Below, piece after piece: positions 42,999 to 52,325 of a DNA stretch of 64,000 nt (its first letter is position 1; every line of letters begins with the position of its first letter). The notes beneath the pieces were generated by a model. It saw only the letters and a program-made list of their open reading frames with translations, did not search any database and was not told the DNA's origin. The stretch spans positions 1 to 64,000 of the forward strand of contig JBOFGK010000034.1 of NCBI GenBank assembly GCA_051649085.1, in the 5' to 3' direction. This DNA comes from JBOFGK01 sp051649085 (lineage in GTDB: Bacteria > Bacillota_I > Bacilli_A > UBA3375). Both the position numbers and the translations under genes were made by a program.

Positions 42999-43454
42999 AT
43001 GCTCAAGCAAATTTATAAAATATGTTGCACAATTTTACTGATGTTTGTAGTATTTTATCGTAACATAAATTGGGCTTACAATGCTGGAACTTATGGAGAT
43101 CTTCCAGCGTTCAAATGGTTAGAAACCGCTAGTTTAATAAGTGAATCATTAACATCTTTAGTGATGCTTGCATTATTGGTTACGCTTTTTTATGAATTGA
43201 CAAGTCCAAAAAAAACAGTTGCATATAGTTTTTATCTAGTGACTATTTTAATTACGATTCTTTTTAGTTTTATTTCAAAAGGGCTAGATATATATTTTTT
43301 GAATGGACTTGATACAATTGCCTTTAAAACAGAGGAAGTCTTCATTGTTTTTGTTGCGATTTTTTCAACGACTATTCTTCTAATTTCAACGGTTTGGAAA
43401 TTTGGACATCAATTTTTCGAAAAAAATTTAAAAAGAAATTTAACAAAAGTTTAA
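42999..43454 (+). CDS. Four-helix membrane protein of unknown function
   Basis: 151 residues with four hydrophobic helices (near 5-23, 50-66, 75-93 and 108-130) and a basic tail (KNLKRNLTKV). AGGAGG precedes the ATG. Last gene of the GntR-ABC operon, which likely ends here. No family recognised. Confidence 0.7.
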   Translation: MLKQIYKICCTILLMFVVFYRNINWAYNAGTYGDLPAFKWLETASLISESLTSLVMLALLVTLFYELTSPKKTVAYSFYLVTILITILFSFISKGLDIYFLNGLDTIAFKTEEVFIVFVAIFSTTILLISTVWKFGHQFFEKNLKRNLTKV

Positions 43455-43584
43455 AAATATGCTATAAAAAAGTTAATAACTTTGAAAGAGTGATGACAAA
43501 ATAGAAAATAAACGGCATTAAGAAATTGATTTGGACTATTTAAATACTAATTCATAGGAAAACAAATTCATTTTTAGAAAAAAC
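43455..43584 (+). other. Intergenic segment before the licT promoter
   Basis: Nothing recognisable apart from AT-rich sequence; the promoter and leader of licT follow. Confidence 0.4.
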
Positions 43585-43613
43585 TTGACATTGATTGAAT
43601 ATTTTAGTATAAT
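43585..43613 (+). promoter_or_regulatory. Promoter of the licT-PTS operon
   Basis: TTGACA (43585-43590), 17-bp spacer, TATAAT (43608-43613): near-consensus sigma-A promoter. Confidence 0.88.
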
Positions 43614-43627
43614 ATAGTAGAAATATA

Positions 43628-43683
43628 AGCGTTGTTACTTTAAGTAGGCAAAAACTTTTCGAAGTTTTTGTCTACTTTTTTTT
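43628..43683 (+). promoter_or_regulatory. LicT-type antiterminator (RAT) overlapping a terminator
   Basis: The stretch from 43628 holds GTTGTTACT then GTAGGCAAAAAC, close to the RAT consensus (GGATTGTTACT...GCAGGCAAAACC). Its 3' half is the left arm of a 16-bp terminator stem (43642-43657/43662-43677, TTCG loop) followed by T residues. Binding of active LicT to RAT would block the terminator and let transcription reach licT and the PTS gene. Confidence 0.85.
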
Positions 43684-43784
43684 ATATTCTGTTTTTTCAA
43701 AGAATAATTATCAAAATATTTTTATATATACGATATAATAGAAATAGATATGTATTTGAAGAGTAAAAACTTCGGGAGGAAGAG

Positions 43785-44621
43785 ATGCAAATTATTAGGG
43801 TGATTAATAATAATGTGGTAATTTCCAAAAACGCTCAATTAGAAGAAGTTGTTTTAATGGGGAAAGGAATAGGTTTTGGCGCAAAAATAGGAAAAGACGT
43901 TAATATTTCACAAATTGAAAAGCAATATGTACTAACAGATTATCAAAATAAGCATGCAGTAGATGAATTGTTGAATCAAATTCCCTACGAGTATATTCTA
44001 CTTGCAGAGCAAATAACCAATTATGCAAAAGAAAAATTGGGTCGTCAATTGTCAGATAGTCTAATTTTCACGTTAAGTGATCACATATATTTTTCAATTT
44101 ATCGATATCATGAAAATCAATTTTTTGTCCATGGACTTTTACATGAAATCAAAAGGATTTATCCAGACGAGTATAAAGTTGCAAAGTATGCATTAGAACT
44201 TGTGAATGAAAAGTTTAATGTTAAACTTCCAGAGGATGAAATTGGATTTTTCTCTACTCACATTATAAATGCAAGTAGTGGAAATAATTTTCAAAGTGTC
44301 AAAGAAATTACTGAACTTGTTGATACAGTTATTAGTGCGGTAGTAACAGAAATTGGCGAAATTGATGAAAATTCGATTGAGTATTTTCGCTTTATAACCC
44401 ATTTAAAGTTTTTTGCAGAAAGAATAATTAGTAAACGAGAGTATGTTTCAACAAGCAGTGATAATGAGTTATATGAAGTAATTAGAAAGAAATATGAAGA
44501 AGCACACAAAATTGTCTTAAAGATTCATGAGGCAATCTTGAAGCGATATAAATATACGATTTCAGATTCTGAAAAATTATATTTAACAATTCATGTTGAA
44601 CGATTATTAAAATTAGTATAG
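43785..44621 (+). CDS. licT: LicT/BglG-family transcriptional antiterminator
   Basis: 278 residues: RNA-binding CAT domain (MQIIRVINNNVVISKNAQLE, VLMGKGIGFGAKIG), then two PRD domains with candidate phospho-His residues in LSDHIYFSIYR and GLLHEIKRIYPDEY (PRD1) and FITHLKFFAERI and LTIHVERLLK (PRD2). PTS phosphorylation of these controls dimerisation and RAT binding. Its own leader carries the RAT, so it is autoregulated. GGGAGGAAG precedes the ATG. Next gene is the PTS transporter it should control. Confidence 0.94.
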   Translation: MQIIRVINNNVVISKNAQLEEVVLMGKGIGFGAKIGKDVNISQIEKQYVLTDYQNKHAVDELLNQIPYEYILLAEQITNYAKEKLGRQLSDSLIFTLSDHIYFSIYRYHENQFFVHGLLHEIKRIYPDEYKVAKYALELVNEKFNVKLPEDEIGFFSTHIINASSGNNFQSVKEITELVDTVISAVVTEIGEIDENSIEYFRFITHLKFFAERIISKREYVSTSSDNELYEVIRKKYEEAHKIVLKIHEAILKRYKYTISDSEKLYLTIHVERLLKLV

Positions 44622-44677
44622 ACAGTTGAACAGAATTATTCTGTCTATAAATAGCAACACAAATAAGAGGAGGTTCT

Positions 44678-46216
44678 ATGAACTATTTAAGAAATATCGG
44701 AAAATCGTTAATGATGCCAGTAGCTGTTTTACCGGCAGCAGCAATTTTAGCAGGTCTTGGGAACTGGCTTGTAACAATTGGAGTAATTCCAGTAATTGCA
44801 AATATTTTATTTATGTCAGGTACAGCAATTTTAGATAATATGGCAATGTTATTTGCAATAGGACTTGCATATGGACTATCGAAAGATAAAAATGGGGCAG
44901 CAGTTTTGCCGGCTATTGTAATTTGGTTTATTGTTTTTAATTTATTAAAACAAGAAAATCTAGTTACATTACTTGGAATTGAAAAAGTGGATGGAGTTGC
45001 GGCTGCTGATTTACTTGGAGAGAAAATCGGAGTAATTCAAGCACTTTCGTTTGCCAAATTAAACAATGCATTTCTTGGAATTATGATTGGGATAATTTCA
45101 TCAGTACTTTACAACCGTTTCTCAGATGTTGAATTACCAGCAGCATTAAGCTTTTTTAGTGGACGTAGATTAGTTCCAATAATTGGGGCAGTTGTAGCAA
45201 TTGTTTTTTCAGGAATTTTATTTGTAGCATGGCCAATTTTATTTAACGGATTAGTAGTTTTAGGTGAAAATATTCAAAAAATGGGTCCAGCAGGAGCGGG
45301 AATTTATGGTTTTTTAAACCGTCTACTTATTCCAACAGGATTGCATCATGCGTTGAATGCAGTATTCTGGTTTGATATTGCAGGAATTAATGATATTGGA
45401 AATTATTTAGGATGTACAGCAAATAATTTTGATGCTGCAACAGGTATTTGTAAAGTTAAGGATGGTGTAGAAGCAGTTAAAGGAACAACGGGAATGTATC
45501 AAGCTGGGTTTTTCCCAATTATGATGTTTGGTTTACCGGCAGGAGCCTTAGCAATGTATCAAGCAGCGATTCCAGAAAACCGTAAAAAAGTTGGATCGAT
45601 TTTATTAGCAGGTGCATTCGCATCATTCTTTACAGGAGTTACTGAACCTTTAGAATTCTCGTTCATGTTTGTAGCTTTCCCATTATATGTAATTCATGCA
45701 TTATTAACAGGATTATCCTTATTTATTGCATCATTATTCCAATTTGTAAATGGATTTGGATTCAGTGCTGGATTTGTAGATTATGTTTTAAATTTTGTAA
45801 ATCCATTAGCAAATCAACCAATTTTACTTTTAGTTCAAGGGCTAGTGTTTGCAGCATTATACTACTTTATCTTTAAATTTGCAATTGCTAAATTTAATAT
45901 AATGACTCCAGGGAGAATAGCTGGTGAGTTTGATGAAGTAGATGGAGAAGGTTCAGAAGAATCATCTAATCAAAGACACGCGGTAATGGCTGAAAAAATT
46001 GCGGCAGCAGTTGGAGTTGATAATATTGTTCAAATTGATAATTGTGCAACACGTTTACGATTAGAAATTAAGGATTCATCGATTATTGATGAAGCCGCAA
46101 TCAAAAAAGCCGGTACAGCTGGAATTGTAAAACCAACAAAAACGCAAGTTCAAATAATTATTGGACCAACAGTTGAATTTGTTGCGAAAGAATTAAAGAA
46201 AATAACAGATAAATAA
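44678..46216 (+). CDS. PTS sugar transporter EIICB, glucose/N-acetylglucosamine family
   Basis: 512 residues. EIIC membrane domain (about 1-410; MNYLRNIGKSLMMPVAVLPA, GAFASFFTGVTEPLEFSFMF) and C-terminal EIIB (about 440-512) with the phospho-Cys in NCATRLRLE near residue 456. No EIIA domain, so it needs EIIA in trans. The short ptsG/nagE-type layout and GVTEPLE motif place it in the glucose superfamily; the sugar is not settled. AGGAGG precedes the ATG. Controlled by LicT antitermination. Confidence 0.92.
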   Translation: MNYLRNIGKSLMMPVAVLPAAAILAGLGNWLVTIGVIPVIANILFMSGTAILDNMAMLFAIGLAYGLSKDKNGAAVLPAIVIWFIVFNLLKQENLVTLLGIEKVDGVAAADLLGEKIGVIQALSFAKLNNAFLGIMIGIISSVLYNRFSDVELPAALSFFSGRRLVPIIGAVVAIVFSGILFVAWPILFNGLVVLGENIQKMGPAGAGIYGFLNRLLIPTGLHHALNAVFWFDIAGINDIGNYLGCTANNFDAATGICKVKDGVEAVKGTTGMYQAGFFPIMMFGLPAGALAMYQAAIPENRKKVGSILLAGAFASFFTGVTEPLEFSFMFVAFPLYVIHALLTGLSLFIASLFQFVNGFGFSAGFVDYVLNFVNPLANQPILLLVQGLVFAALYYFIFKFAIAKFNIMTPGRIAGEFDEVDGEGSEESSNQRHAVMAEKIAAAVGVDNIVQIDNCATRLRLEIKDSSIIDEAAIKKAGTAGIVKPTKTQVQIIIGPTVEFVAKELKKITDK

Positions 46217-46261
46217 AAAGTGAGAGCGTTAAAACTATTCTCAGTAAAAGAAAATTCTTAG

Positions 46262-46287
46262 AAACCTAGTCGAAAACTAGGTTTTTT
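46262..46287 (+). terminator. Intrinsic terminator after the PTS gene
   Basis: AAACCTAG (46262-46269), TCGAAAA loop, CTAGGTTT, then T run. Confidence 0.88.
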
Positions 46288-46500
46288 CTATGAAAAGTGA
46301 CAGTGGACAAATTTTTGATGTCATTAGACACAGAACAAAATTATATTAGAAAATCAATATAAAGAGACTATTGATAGACCACTGTATGATAAGTTTGCAA
46401 GGTTTTACCCATGGTATTAACTCTACAATAGCCGCAGCACGTGAAAATATTTGTTTCATGTGGCTATTTCATTAGAAAACATAAATATACAGAAAAATAA

Positions 46501-46716
46501 AGAATATTAAACGGAAGAAAATATTACTTAAAAACAGATGAAGATGCAATATCTATAAATGTAAAAGATAATAGTTTTGATTTTAAAGAGTTAAGTCTTG
46601 CATATAATGTTCAAGCTATAATAAATAAAAGATTCATTGTTGCAACAGAAGTAAGTGGTTTAGAAATCCATAAAATTATAAAAAGAAAAATCCCAGAAAC
46701 CAAAGCGGTATCTTGA
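46501..46716 (+). pseudogene. Open-frame remnant without a start codon
   Basis: Seventy-one codons are open from just after a TAA to TGA at 46714-46716, but no ATG, GTG or TTG begins the frame. The translation (for example KTDEDAISINVKDNSFDFKE) looks protein-like, not random, so it may be the end of a decayed gene. A short frame just upstream (46386-46475) may be another piece. Source protein not recognised. The surrounding 46290-46790 region has no intact gene; an imperfect hairpin CACGTGAAA/TTTCATGTG lies at 46438-46462. Confidence 0.3.
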
Positions 46717-46794
46717 GATTTTTCTTTTACTGAGAGGTTTTCAAACTTCCTTCAAAAATTACTATGCACTGTACTGTAAATATCTGCTTTTATT

Positions 46795-47490
46795 TTAACA
46801 GGCTGCTAATGTTGTATTACTATCTCCAAATGTACGTCTGTATGTACTTGTTTTCTCATTTTTAACTTTGAATCGTACTACATTTCCCGAAACAGCGCCT
46901 GCCTTGAAAGATACTTCTGCACTAGCAGCATATGTAGCTGTTTCTTTTGAGCGACAAACTCTTTGTGCTACATTGGAAATTTTCAAACCAGGGATCTTAC
47001 TCCATGCAACAGCTCCCCAAATAGATGAAACAGAATCATTATTACGTCCTTGGACACGAGTGAATCTTACATTACCCGCTGCTCCGGTTGAAGAGTTTTG
47101 ATCTGAAAAATAAGCATCACAGGTTGTGTATCCACTTCCACTTTTACAATTTGAAAAATTCACCTCTCTAGTAGCGATTGATCCATCAGAAAAATTAAAT
47201 ATATATTTTTCTGAATTTTTTGTGATTTGCTTTTTAGTTCTAATAGGTGCTTCCTTATTTGTATCAGAAAGAGGTAAAATACCCTTTTTTAAATTAGTAA
47301 TGATTTTTTGCACTTTGGAGTATTCAACATTTTCACTAGTATAGAACTCAATTACTTTATTATAGTCTTTGTTTCTTGATAGAAGAGTGTTGAACTGAAA
47401 TTTTTCTGCCGATTCAGTGTATGCAAATACATCAACTTGTGTTCCGAAAATAAATAAAAAAACTAAACTTAAAGTTACAATTCTTTTCAT
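46795..47490 (-). CDS. Secreted Cys-containing protein of unknown function
   Basis: 231 residues with a signal peptide (KRIVTLSLVFLFIFGTQVDV, then FA). The C-terminal half (about 100-231) is probably a small folded domain with four Cys: NCKSGSGYTTCDAYF, QRVCRSKE, and the last residue, so two disulfides are possible. No family recognised. It is the only minus-strand gene in the right two-thirds of the window and has its own strong promoter, features of a recently acquired or independently regulated gene. Confidence 0.75.
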   Translation of the reverse strand: MKRIVTLSLVFLFIFGTQVDVFAYTESAEKFQFNTLLSRNKDYNKVIEFYTSENVEYSKVQKIITNLKKGILPLSDTNKEAPIRTKKQITKNSEKYIFNFSDGSIATREVNFSNCKSGSGYTTCDAYFSDQNSSTGAAGNVRFTRVQGRNNDSVSSIWGAVAWSKIPGLKISNVAQRVCRSKETATYAASAEVSFKAGAVSGNVVRFKVKNEKTSTYRRTFGDSNTTLAAC

Positions 47491-47542
47491 TGTTCTCCTT
47501 TTCTCTTAAATTTTAATACAGTGCAAACTAACAGTTTACTAA

Positions 47543-47571
47543 ATTATAACAAATAAAAAAAACAAAGTCAA
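47543..47571 (-). promoter_or_regulatory. Promoter of the secreted Cys-containing protein gene
   Basis: Minus strand: TTGACT (complement of 47566-47571), 17-bp spacer, TATAAT (complement of 47543-47548). A perfect AAACT-N3-AGTTT repeat lies just downstream in the leader (about 47525-47537). Confidence 0.82.
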
Positions 47572-47657
47572 GGAAATGTTTCGATGTATTTTGTAAGTAT
47601 TAAGTAAAGCATGATTTCAAATCTCTCTCAAATAGATATAAACATTATGGAGAATGC

Positions 47658-47759
47658 ATTATAAAGGTATTTTCAAATAAGAAAGATAATGTTCAAATTA
47701 TTGTTGGACCAGATGTTGAATTTGTGGCAAACGAATTAAAAACGATAACAAAAAAGTAA
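47658..47759 (+). pseudogene. 3' remnant of a second PTS EIIB domain
   Basis: The last 34 codons of an EIIB domain: KVFSNKKDNVQIIVGPDVEF then VANELKTITKK and TAA. The final 23 codons closely match the end of the intact PTS gene (VQIIIGPTVEFVAKELKKIT, DK) in both DNA and protein. The rest of the gene, including the phospho-Cys, is missing. It keeps a terminator downstream. Confidence 0.8.
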
Positions 47760-47777
47760 AACAAAAACATTATGAAA

Positions 47778-47806
47778 AGTAGGTGGTCGTTAAGACCGCC
47801 TTTTTC
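47778..47806 (+). terminator. Intrinsic terminator behind the EIIB remnant
   Basis: AGGTGGTC (47781-47788), GTTAA loop, GACCGCCT, then T run; one wobble pair. Confidence 0.85.
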
Positions 47807-48004
47807 CATAAAAATATGTAATTATAATAATAGCTTTTTAATGAAAATATATATTTCGAATATTTTGTTTGCACTGTAAATTGAAAAAATTAGAATAAAA
47901 TTCAGATTAAAAGTAATTAAAAACTAAAAGTATTTGAAAAAAAGTGAATTAAATTATGAAATTTCTAAAAAATATGTTAAAATCTAATAAGTTGAAGGAG
48001 AAGT
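47807..48004 (+). other. Intergenic region upstream of parE
   Basis: AT-rich with no gene. AAGGAG lies before the parE ATG. No clear promoter hexamers stand out. Confidence 0.35.
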
Positions 48005-49921
48005 ATGCCAAAAAAATATGACGGATCATCTATTCAAATATTAGAAGGATTAACAGCAGTAAGAAAACGTCCGGGAATGTATATCGGAAGCACAGATACA
48101 CGTGGACTTCATCATTTAGTATGGGAAATTGTTGACAATGCAATTGATGAGGCACTTAACGGTTATGGAAATAAAATTATTGTGGAAATACACAAAGATA
48201 ATTCGATTTCAGTAACCGATTTTGGTCGTGGAGTACCAGTTGATATGCATGCAAGTGGTGTACCTGCATGCGAAGTTATTTTCACAACTTTACACGCTGG
48301 AGGAAAATTTGGTGATGATGGTTATAAAACAAGTGGTGGATTACACGGAGTTGGATCGAGTGTTGTAAATGCTCTAAGTGAGTATATGGAAGTAACAATT
48401 GAACGTGATGGTTATGTGTGGACTCAACGATATGAAGATGGTGGAACGAAAATCGGGAAACTTCAAAAAGGAAAAAAAAGTAAGAATACAGGGACTAAAG
48501 TTACATTTAAACCTGATGCTACAATTTTTTCTGAGTTAGTCTACACTTTTACGAAAATTGCAAAACGTATGCAAGAATCAGCATTCTTAAATCCCAATTT
48601 AGCTATGCAATTAATTGATCATAGAACAAATCAAGAGGAACTATTTGTCTACGAAAATGGACTATTGGCTTTTCTAGATGTTTTAACTAAAGGTAAAAAA
48701 ATTCTTTCAAAACCAATAGTTGTAAATGACGAAAAAAATCAAATAGAAGTGGCGATTGGTTTACAATATACCGATAGTTATAATGAAGAAATTATTTCAT
48801 TTGTAAACAATGTTCGAACTAAAGATGGTGGAACGCACGAAGTTGGATTTAAAACAGCTTTAACTAAAATTATTAATGAATATGCGAGAACAAATGGAAT
48901 TTTGAAGACAAAAGATAAAAATTTAGAAGGAACTGATGTACGAGAAGGAGTTATCGCAATAATTTCGATTAAAGTGCCAGAGTTTCTATTACAATTTGAA
49001 GGTCAAACAAAATCTAAACTTGGTACAACAGAAGCAAAAGCTGCTATTGAAAATACATTAGTTGCAAATTTATCGTTGTATTTTGATCAAAACAATAATG
49101 ATATAAAAAGCATTATTAACAAATCACTTCAAGCGAGAAATGCTCGTGAAGCTGCCAAAAAAGCACGACTGGAATCTCGAAAAGGTAAAACTAAAAAAAA
49201 TGAGATTGCCTTGTCAGGGAAGTTAACACCGGCTCAATCAAAAAAAGTAGCAGAACGTGAAATTTTTCTAGTCGAGGGTGATTCTGCGGGTGGAAGTGCA
49301 AAACAAGGACGAGATCGTCGAACACAAGCAATTTTACCACTACGTGGAAAGGTTGTTAATACCCAAAAAGCAAAACTTGAAGATATTCTCAAAAATGAAG
49401 AATTAGGTACAATCATTACAACCTTAGGTGCTAGTGTTGGAAATGATTTTGAAATTGAAAATTTACAATATAATAAAGTAATCATAATGACCGATGCTGA
49501 TACCGATGGAGCACATATTCAAATATTACTACTGACATTCTTTTATCGATACATGAGACCATTAATCGAGAATGGTCATATATACATCGCTCAACCCCCG
49601 TTATATAAAGTTTTTTCTGCGGACAATAAGCAAATTGTTTATGCATGGACTGAAGAACAATTAAATCAAGCAAAAAAAGCATTCAAGAAAAAGTATTTTA
49701 TTCAAAGGTATAAAGGACTTGGTGAAATGAACGCCCCTCAACTTTGGGAAACAACAATGGATCCAGAAAGTCGTGTACTTATCAGAGTTACAATTGATGA
49801 TATAATTGAGGCTGAAAAACAAATTACAACGTTAATGGGTGAAGAAGTAAGTTCAAGACGTGAATGGATTGAAACAAATATTAATTTCGATAAAATTGAT
49901 ACATATCAAGTGGAAAAATAG
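48005..49921 (+). CDS. parE: DNA topoisomerase IV subunit B
   Basis: 638 residues, GHKL ATPase (EIVDNAIDEALNGYGN, GRGVPVDMHASG, GGKFGDDGYKTSGGLHGVGS) and TOPRIM (EGDSAGGSAKQGRDRRTQA, DADTDGAHIQILLLTFFYR), ending in YKGLGEMNAPQLWETTMDP. A paralogue of gyrB at 29417, but paired with a ParC-type gene lacking gyrase boxes, so topoisomerase IV: it separates linked daughter chromosomes. Eight bases separate it from parC. Confidence 0.95.
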   Translation: MPKKYDGSSIQILEGLTAVRKRPGMYIGSTDTRGLHHLVWEIVDNAIDEALNGYGNKIIVEIHKDNSISVTDFGRGVPVDMHASGVPACEVIFTTLHAGGKFGDDGYKTSGGLHGVGSSVVNALSEYMEVTIERDGYVWTQRYEDGGTKIGKLQKGKKSKNTGTKVTFKPDATIFSELVYTFTKIAKRMQESAFLNPNLAMQLIDHRTNQEELFVYENGLLAFLDVLTKGKKILSKPIVVNDEKNQIEVAIGLQYTDSYNEEIISFVNNVRTKDGGTHEVGFKTALTKIINEYARTNGILKTKDKNLEGTDVREGVIAIISIKVPEFLLQFEGQTKSKLGTTEAKAAIENTLVANLSLYFDQNNNDIKSIINKSLQARNAREAAKKARLESRKGKTKKNEIALSGKLTPAQSKKVAEREIFLVEGDSAGGSAKQGRDRRTQAILPLRGKVVNTQKAKLEDILKNEELGTIITTLGASVGNDFEIENLQYNKVIIMTDADTDGAHIQILLLTFFYRYMRPLIENGHIYIAQPPLYKVFSADNKQIVYAWTEEQLNQAKKAFKKKYFIQRYKGLGEMNAPQLWETTMDPESRVLIRVTIDDIIEAEKQITTLMGEEVSSRREWIETNINFDKIDTYQVEK

Positions 49922-49929
49922 GAGAATAA

Positions 49930-52311
49930 ATGTCAACTAAAAAAGAATTAACGCATTTTTTAGATTTAACAATTGAAGAAATATTTGCTGATCGTTTCAG
50001 TAATTATTCAAAATATATTATTCAAGATCGTGCCCTTCCAGATGCGAGAGATGGACTTAAACCAGTTCAAAGAAGAATCTTGTATTCAATGAATAAAGAA
50101 GGTAATACTTTTAAAAATCAATTTAGAAAATCGGCTAAAACAGTCGGAAATGTTATTGGTAATTACCATCCACATGGTGACATCTCAGTTTATGATGCGA
50201 TGGTTAGAATGTCTCAATCTTGGAAAATGCGAATGCCACTTGTTGTAATGCACGGAAATAACGGATCAATTGATGGAGATACGGCCGCTGCAATGCGTTA
50301 TACGGAAGCAAAATTATCAGAATACGCTAATTTTCTACTTCAAGATATTGAACTTGAAACTGTCAGTATGACACTTAATTTTGATGATACTGAATTAGAA
50401 CCAACGGTTCTACCAACAAGAATTCCGAATTTGTTGATAAATGGTACAAGCGGAATTTCAGCAGGATATGCCACAGATATTCCACCACATAATCCAGAAG
50501 AAATATTAAAGGCTGCTAAATATGTAAATGAACATCCAAATGCAACGCTAGATAAAATTATGGAGATTATTAAAGGACCTGATTTTCCAACAGGTGGAAC
50601 AATTCAAGGACTTGATCAAATTAAAAATGCATATGAAACAGGTAAGGGTAGAATTATTGTTTGTTCAAAATATGAAATAAAAAAACATGATATTATTATT
50701 ACCGAAATTCCATATGAAGTAAATAAATCAGTGCTACTTCAAAAAATAGAACAGCATAAAATTAATCAAAGAGTACAAGGAATAGCTGAAATTATTGATC
50801 AGTCAGATCAAAATGGTCTTTCAATTTTGATTCGTGTGAAAAAAGAAGCCAATCCAGAAGTAATTATGAATTTCTTACTTAAAAATACTGATTTGCAAAA
50901 ATCATATAACTTTAATATGATTGCAATTGATAAACGCCATCCGAAACAAATGGGACTTGTCGCTTTTTTAAATTCATTTTTAGAACATCGTGATGATGTA
51001 ATAACTAAACGAAGTAGTTTTTTACTTGAAAAAGCTGAAAAAAGAATGCATATTGTCGATGGTTTGAAATTAGCAATGCTTAATTTAGAAGAAGTTATTA
51101 AGATAATTCGTAAGTCAAACAATAAAGCAGATGCTAAGCAAAATTTAATGAGTGCGTTTCCACTAGATGAAGTACAAGCAGAAGCAATTGTGATGATGCA
51201 GTTATATCGATTAACAAATACAGATATTTCAATTTTAATTGAAGAACACGAACGTCTAACAACGGAAATAATGATTAATAAACAATTAATTGAGAAAAAA
51301 GAAATTCGTACAAAATTAATTTCAACAGAACTTAGTGAAGTTATAAAAGTAATTAAAGAGCCGCGTTTAACTAAAATTGAAGCAGAAATTATTGAAATTG
51401 AAATTGATAAAGCAGATCTAATTCAAGAAGAAGAAATTTTTATTTCAATCTCTCACAATGGATATATAAAACGAAGTCCAACACGGTCATTTGTTTCAAG
51501 CACAAGCTATCCTGAATATATCGAAGGTGATTACCTAGTTGCAGCTAAGAAAATTTCGAATAAAGATCAAGCAATTATTTATTTTGACGATGGAAGTGTA
51601 GTTAATATTAATGGATTTGATATACCAGAAGGAAAATGGAAAGATCGTGGAAATCATATTTCACAAATAGTTAAAGTAAACGATGGTGTAAAAATATTAG
51701 GAATGTTTGTCGGAAATAAAGAAAATGAAGAAAAATTATTAATTTCAATGACCAAAAATGGGATATATTCAATTTTTTCTGTCAAAGAGATTATGCAATC
51801 GTCAGTAAAGCGTGCAATAATTGCCCAAAAAATAAAAAAAGATGATGAAGTAGTTGCTGTTAAACTAATGAATTCTTTATCGGATAAAATTGTTGCGATT
51901 GCCTCAAATGATGAATACTATATTGTACCAGAAGAAGAAAAAGAAACAGGAGCACTTCGTCGTGTTGGTCGAAAAGCAGGAAGACTTAAAAAAAATCAAA
52001 CGATATGTGCAATTTCAATCGGAGAAAAAATGTTGTTATTCACTGATAAAGGTGGTTATTTTAAATTGGAAACAAGTACTTTAAATTACAATACAACATA
52101 TAAAGAACTTTTTGGAAACGTGAAATCGGCTCCACATCGAGTAATTCAAGTAATAAACACAGAAAAAACAAATTATATTTTAGTTAAATCACATGAAATA
52201 TGTTATAATATTAAAGATTCCAAATTAAAGGAACACGAATTGAGAGACAAAATAAAATTAATCGAGAAAAATATAGAACTGAAAAACGTTATCGTTGAAC
52301 CAGAGCTATAA
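49930..52311 (+). CDS. parC: DNA topoisomerase IV subunit A
   Basis: 793 residues with catalytic Tyr-124 in AAMRYTEAKL, and a C-terminal domain that lacks the canonical gyrase box. The quinolone region reads HPHGDISVYDAMVRMSQ: Ile-85 (codon ATC, 50182-50184) stands where Ser usually is, as in GyrA. Asp-89 replaces the usual Glu but keeps the charge. Directly follows parE. GGAG precedes the ATG. Confidence 0.95.
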   Translation: MSTKKELTHFLDLTIEEIFADRFSNYSKYIIQDRALPDARDGLKPVQRRILYSMNKEGNTFKNQFRKSAKTVGNVIGNYHPHGDISVYDAMVRMSQSWKMRMPLVVMHGNNGSIDGDTAAAMRYTEAKLSEYANFLLQDIELETVSMTLNFDDTELEPTVLPTRIPNLLINGTSGISAGYATDIPPHNPEEILKAAKYVNEHPNATLDKIMEIIKGPDFPTGGTIQGLDQIKNAYETGKGRIIVCSKYEIKKHDIIITEIPYEVNKSVLLQKIEQHKINQRVQGIAEIIDQSDQNGLSILIRVKKEANPEVIMNFLLKNTDLQKSYNFNMIAIDKRHPKQMGLVAFLNSFLEHRDDVITKRSSFLLEKAEKRMHIVDGLKLAMLNLEEVIKIIRKSNNKADAKQNLMSAFPLDEVQAEAIVMMQLYRLTNTDISILIEEHERLTTEIMINKQLIEKKEIRTKLISTELSEVIKVIKEPRLTKIEAEIIEIEIDKADLIQEEEIFISISHNGYIKRSPTRSFVSSTSYPEYIEGDYLVAAKKISNKDQAIIYFDDGSVVNINGFDIPEGKWKDRGNHISQIVKVNDGVKILGMFVGNKENEEKLLISMTKNGIYSIFSVKEIMQSSVKRAIIAQKIKKDDEVVAVKLMNSLSDKIVAIASNDEYYIVPEEEKETGALRRVGRKAGRLKKNQTICAISIGEKMLLFTDKGGYFKLETSTLNYNTTYKELFGNVKSAPHRVIQVINTEKTNYILVKSHEICYNIKDSKLKEHELRDKIKLIEKNIELKNVIVEPEL

Positions 52312-52325
52312 AAAAAGGAGAAAAG

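Noticed and set aside
44622..44677. Second RAT/terminator between licT and the PTS gene
   Set aside because: Only a short ACAGAA/TTCTGT hairpin without a T run and without RAT sequence.
46452..46462. Third parS site (TGTTTCATGTG)
   Set aside because: Only the left 11 bases match; the right arm is different, and the sequence is better explained as one arm of an imperfect hairpin in degraded sequence.
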